Positions 6,158 to 6,282 of a DNA stretch of 6,282 nt are shown here, in pieces. The stretch is from Gammaproteobacteria bacterium. GTDB taxonomy: Bacteria; Pseudomonadota; Gammaproteobacteria; Immundisolibacterales; Immundisolibacteraceae. Positions within the stretch are counted from its first letter, which is position 1, and the number at the start of each line of letters is the position of its first letter. The DNA lies in assembly GCA_003526065.1 (NCBI GenBank), contig DQBD01000169.1, forward strand, positions 1 through 6,282, written 5' to 3'. A model generated the notes under the pieces. It worked only from the letters and a program-made list of their open reading frames with translations, ran no database searches and was not told the DNA's origin. Position numbers and translations under genes: made by a program.

Positions 6158-6282
6158 GAGCGTGCATTGTTTGCCGAAGTTTTGGCGTAAGGCAAGGGCG
6201 CCCGGGGCGTGGCGCTGCGGGCGGGCGCTGAGGTTGTCGGCGGCGCGTGTCGCGGTGGCGCGACGCGCGCGGGCGTCAGGCC

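Noticed and set aside
6063..6167. Longer 477-residue version of the alpha subunit starting at 6167
   Set aside because: The extension has no good ribosome site, crosses the operator palindrome and is Arg/His-rich, while GGAGGAGG points to 6062.
6155..6282. Minus-strand frame open from the right edge, ending at TGA 6157-6155
   Set aside because: It encodes an Ala/Arg-rich stretch of about 40 residues with no recognisable motif. It could be the tail of an outside gene, but nothing supports it beyond being open.

Overview
The window comes from a high-GC bacterium, most likely a proteobacterium and probably gammaproteobacterial. The codon third positions are GC-rich, Shine-Dalgarno sites are strong (GGAGGA type), the acetylglutamate kinase is of the pseudomonad-like kind, and the small RRM protein is of a type common in proteobacteria. 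Side-by-side CYP153-type P450 and Rieske dioxygenase genes suggest a hydrocarbon degrader, for example a polycyclic-aromatic or alkane degrader of the Immundisolibacter kind. That genus is a guess that I cannot test here.

Layout. Bases 2-646 (+) are the 3' two thirds of argB, a housekeeping arginine-biosynthesis gene cut by the window edge. It converges on a short-chain dehydrogenase (660-1484, -), and both stop codons sit in the arms of one small palindrome. Upstream of the dehydrogenase, on the same strand, is a 98-residue RRM RNA-binding protein (1630-1926, -) with a clean intrinsic terminator (1575-1603). A striking near-perfect hairpin lies in its leader (1957-1985). About 400 bases follow (1986-2389) in which I see no gene.

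The right two thirds is a catabolic block, all on the minus strand. Read in transcription order it holds two units. The first is a two-gene Rieske oxygenase operon: the alpha subunit (4734-6062), then the beta subunit (4131-4664), closed by a strong terminator (4085-4123). The second is an adrenodoxin/putidaredoxin-type [2Fe-2S] ferredoxin (3686-4006) followed after 36 bases by a CYP153-type cytochrome P450 (2390-3649). Each unit has a dyad-symmetric, TetR-operator-like sequence upstream of its first gene: a perfect 6-2-6 inverted repeat at 6144-6157 and an imperfect one at 4056-4070.

How they may work together. The ferredoxin should pass electrons to the P450, which by family would hydroxylate an alkyl terminus or a hydrophobic ring substrate. 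The Rieske alpha/beta pair would dihydroxylate an aromatic ring. Neither a ferredoxin reductase nor a Rieske-type ferredoxin is in the window, so both oxygenases depend on redox partners elsewhere, or may share the one ferredoxin present. I did not find a new class of system. The most interesting points are the paired oxygenase operons, the unusual residues at the Rieske and iron sites of the alpha subunit, the two candidate operators, and the hairpin leader of the RRM gene.
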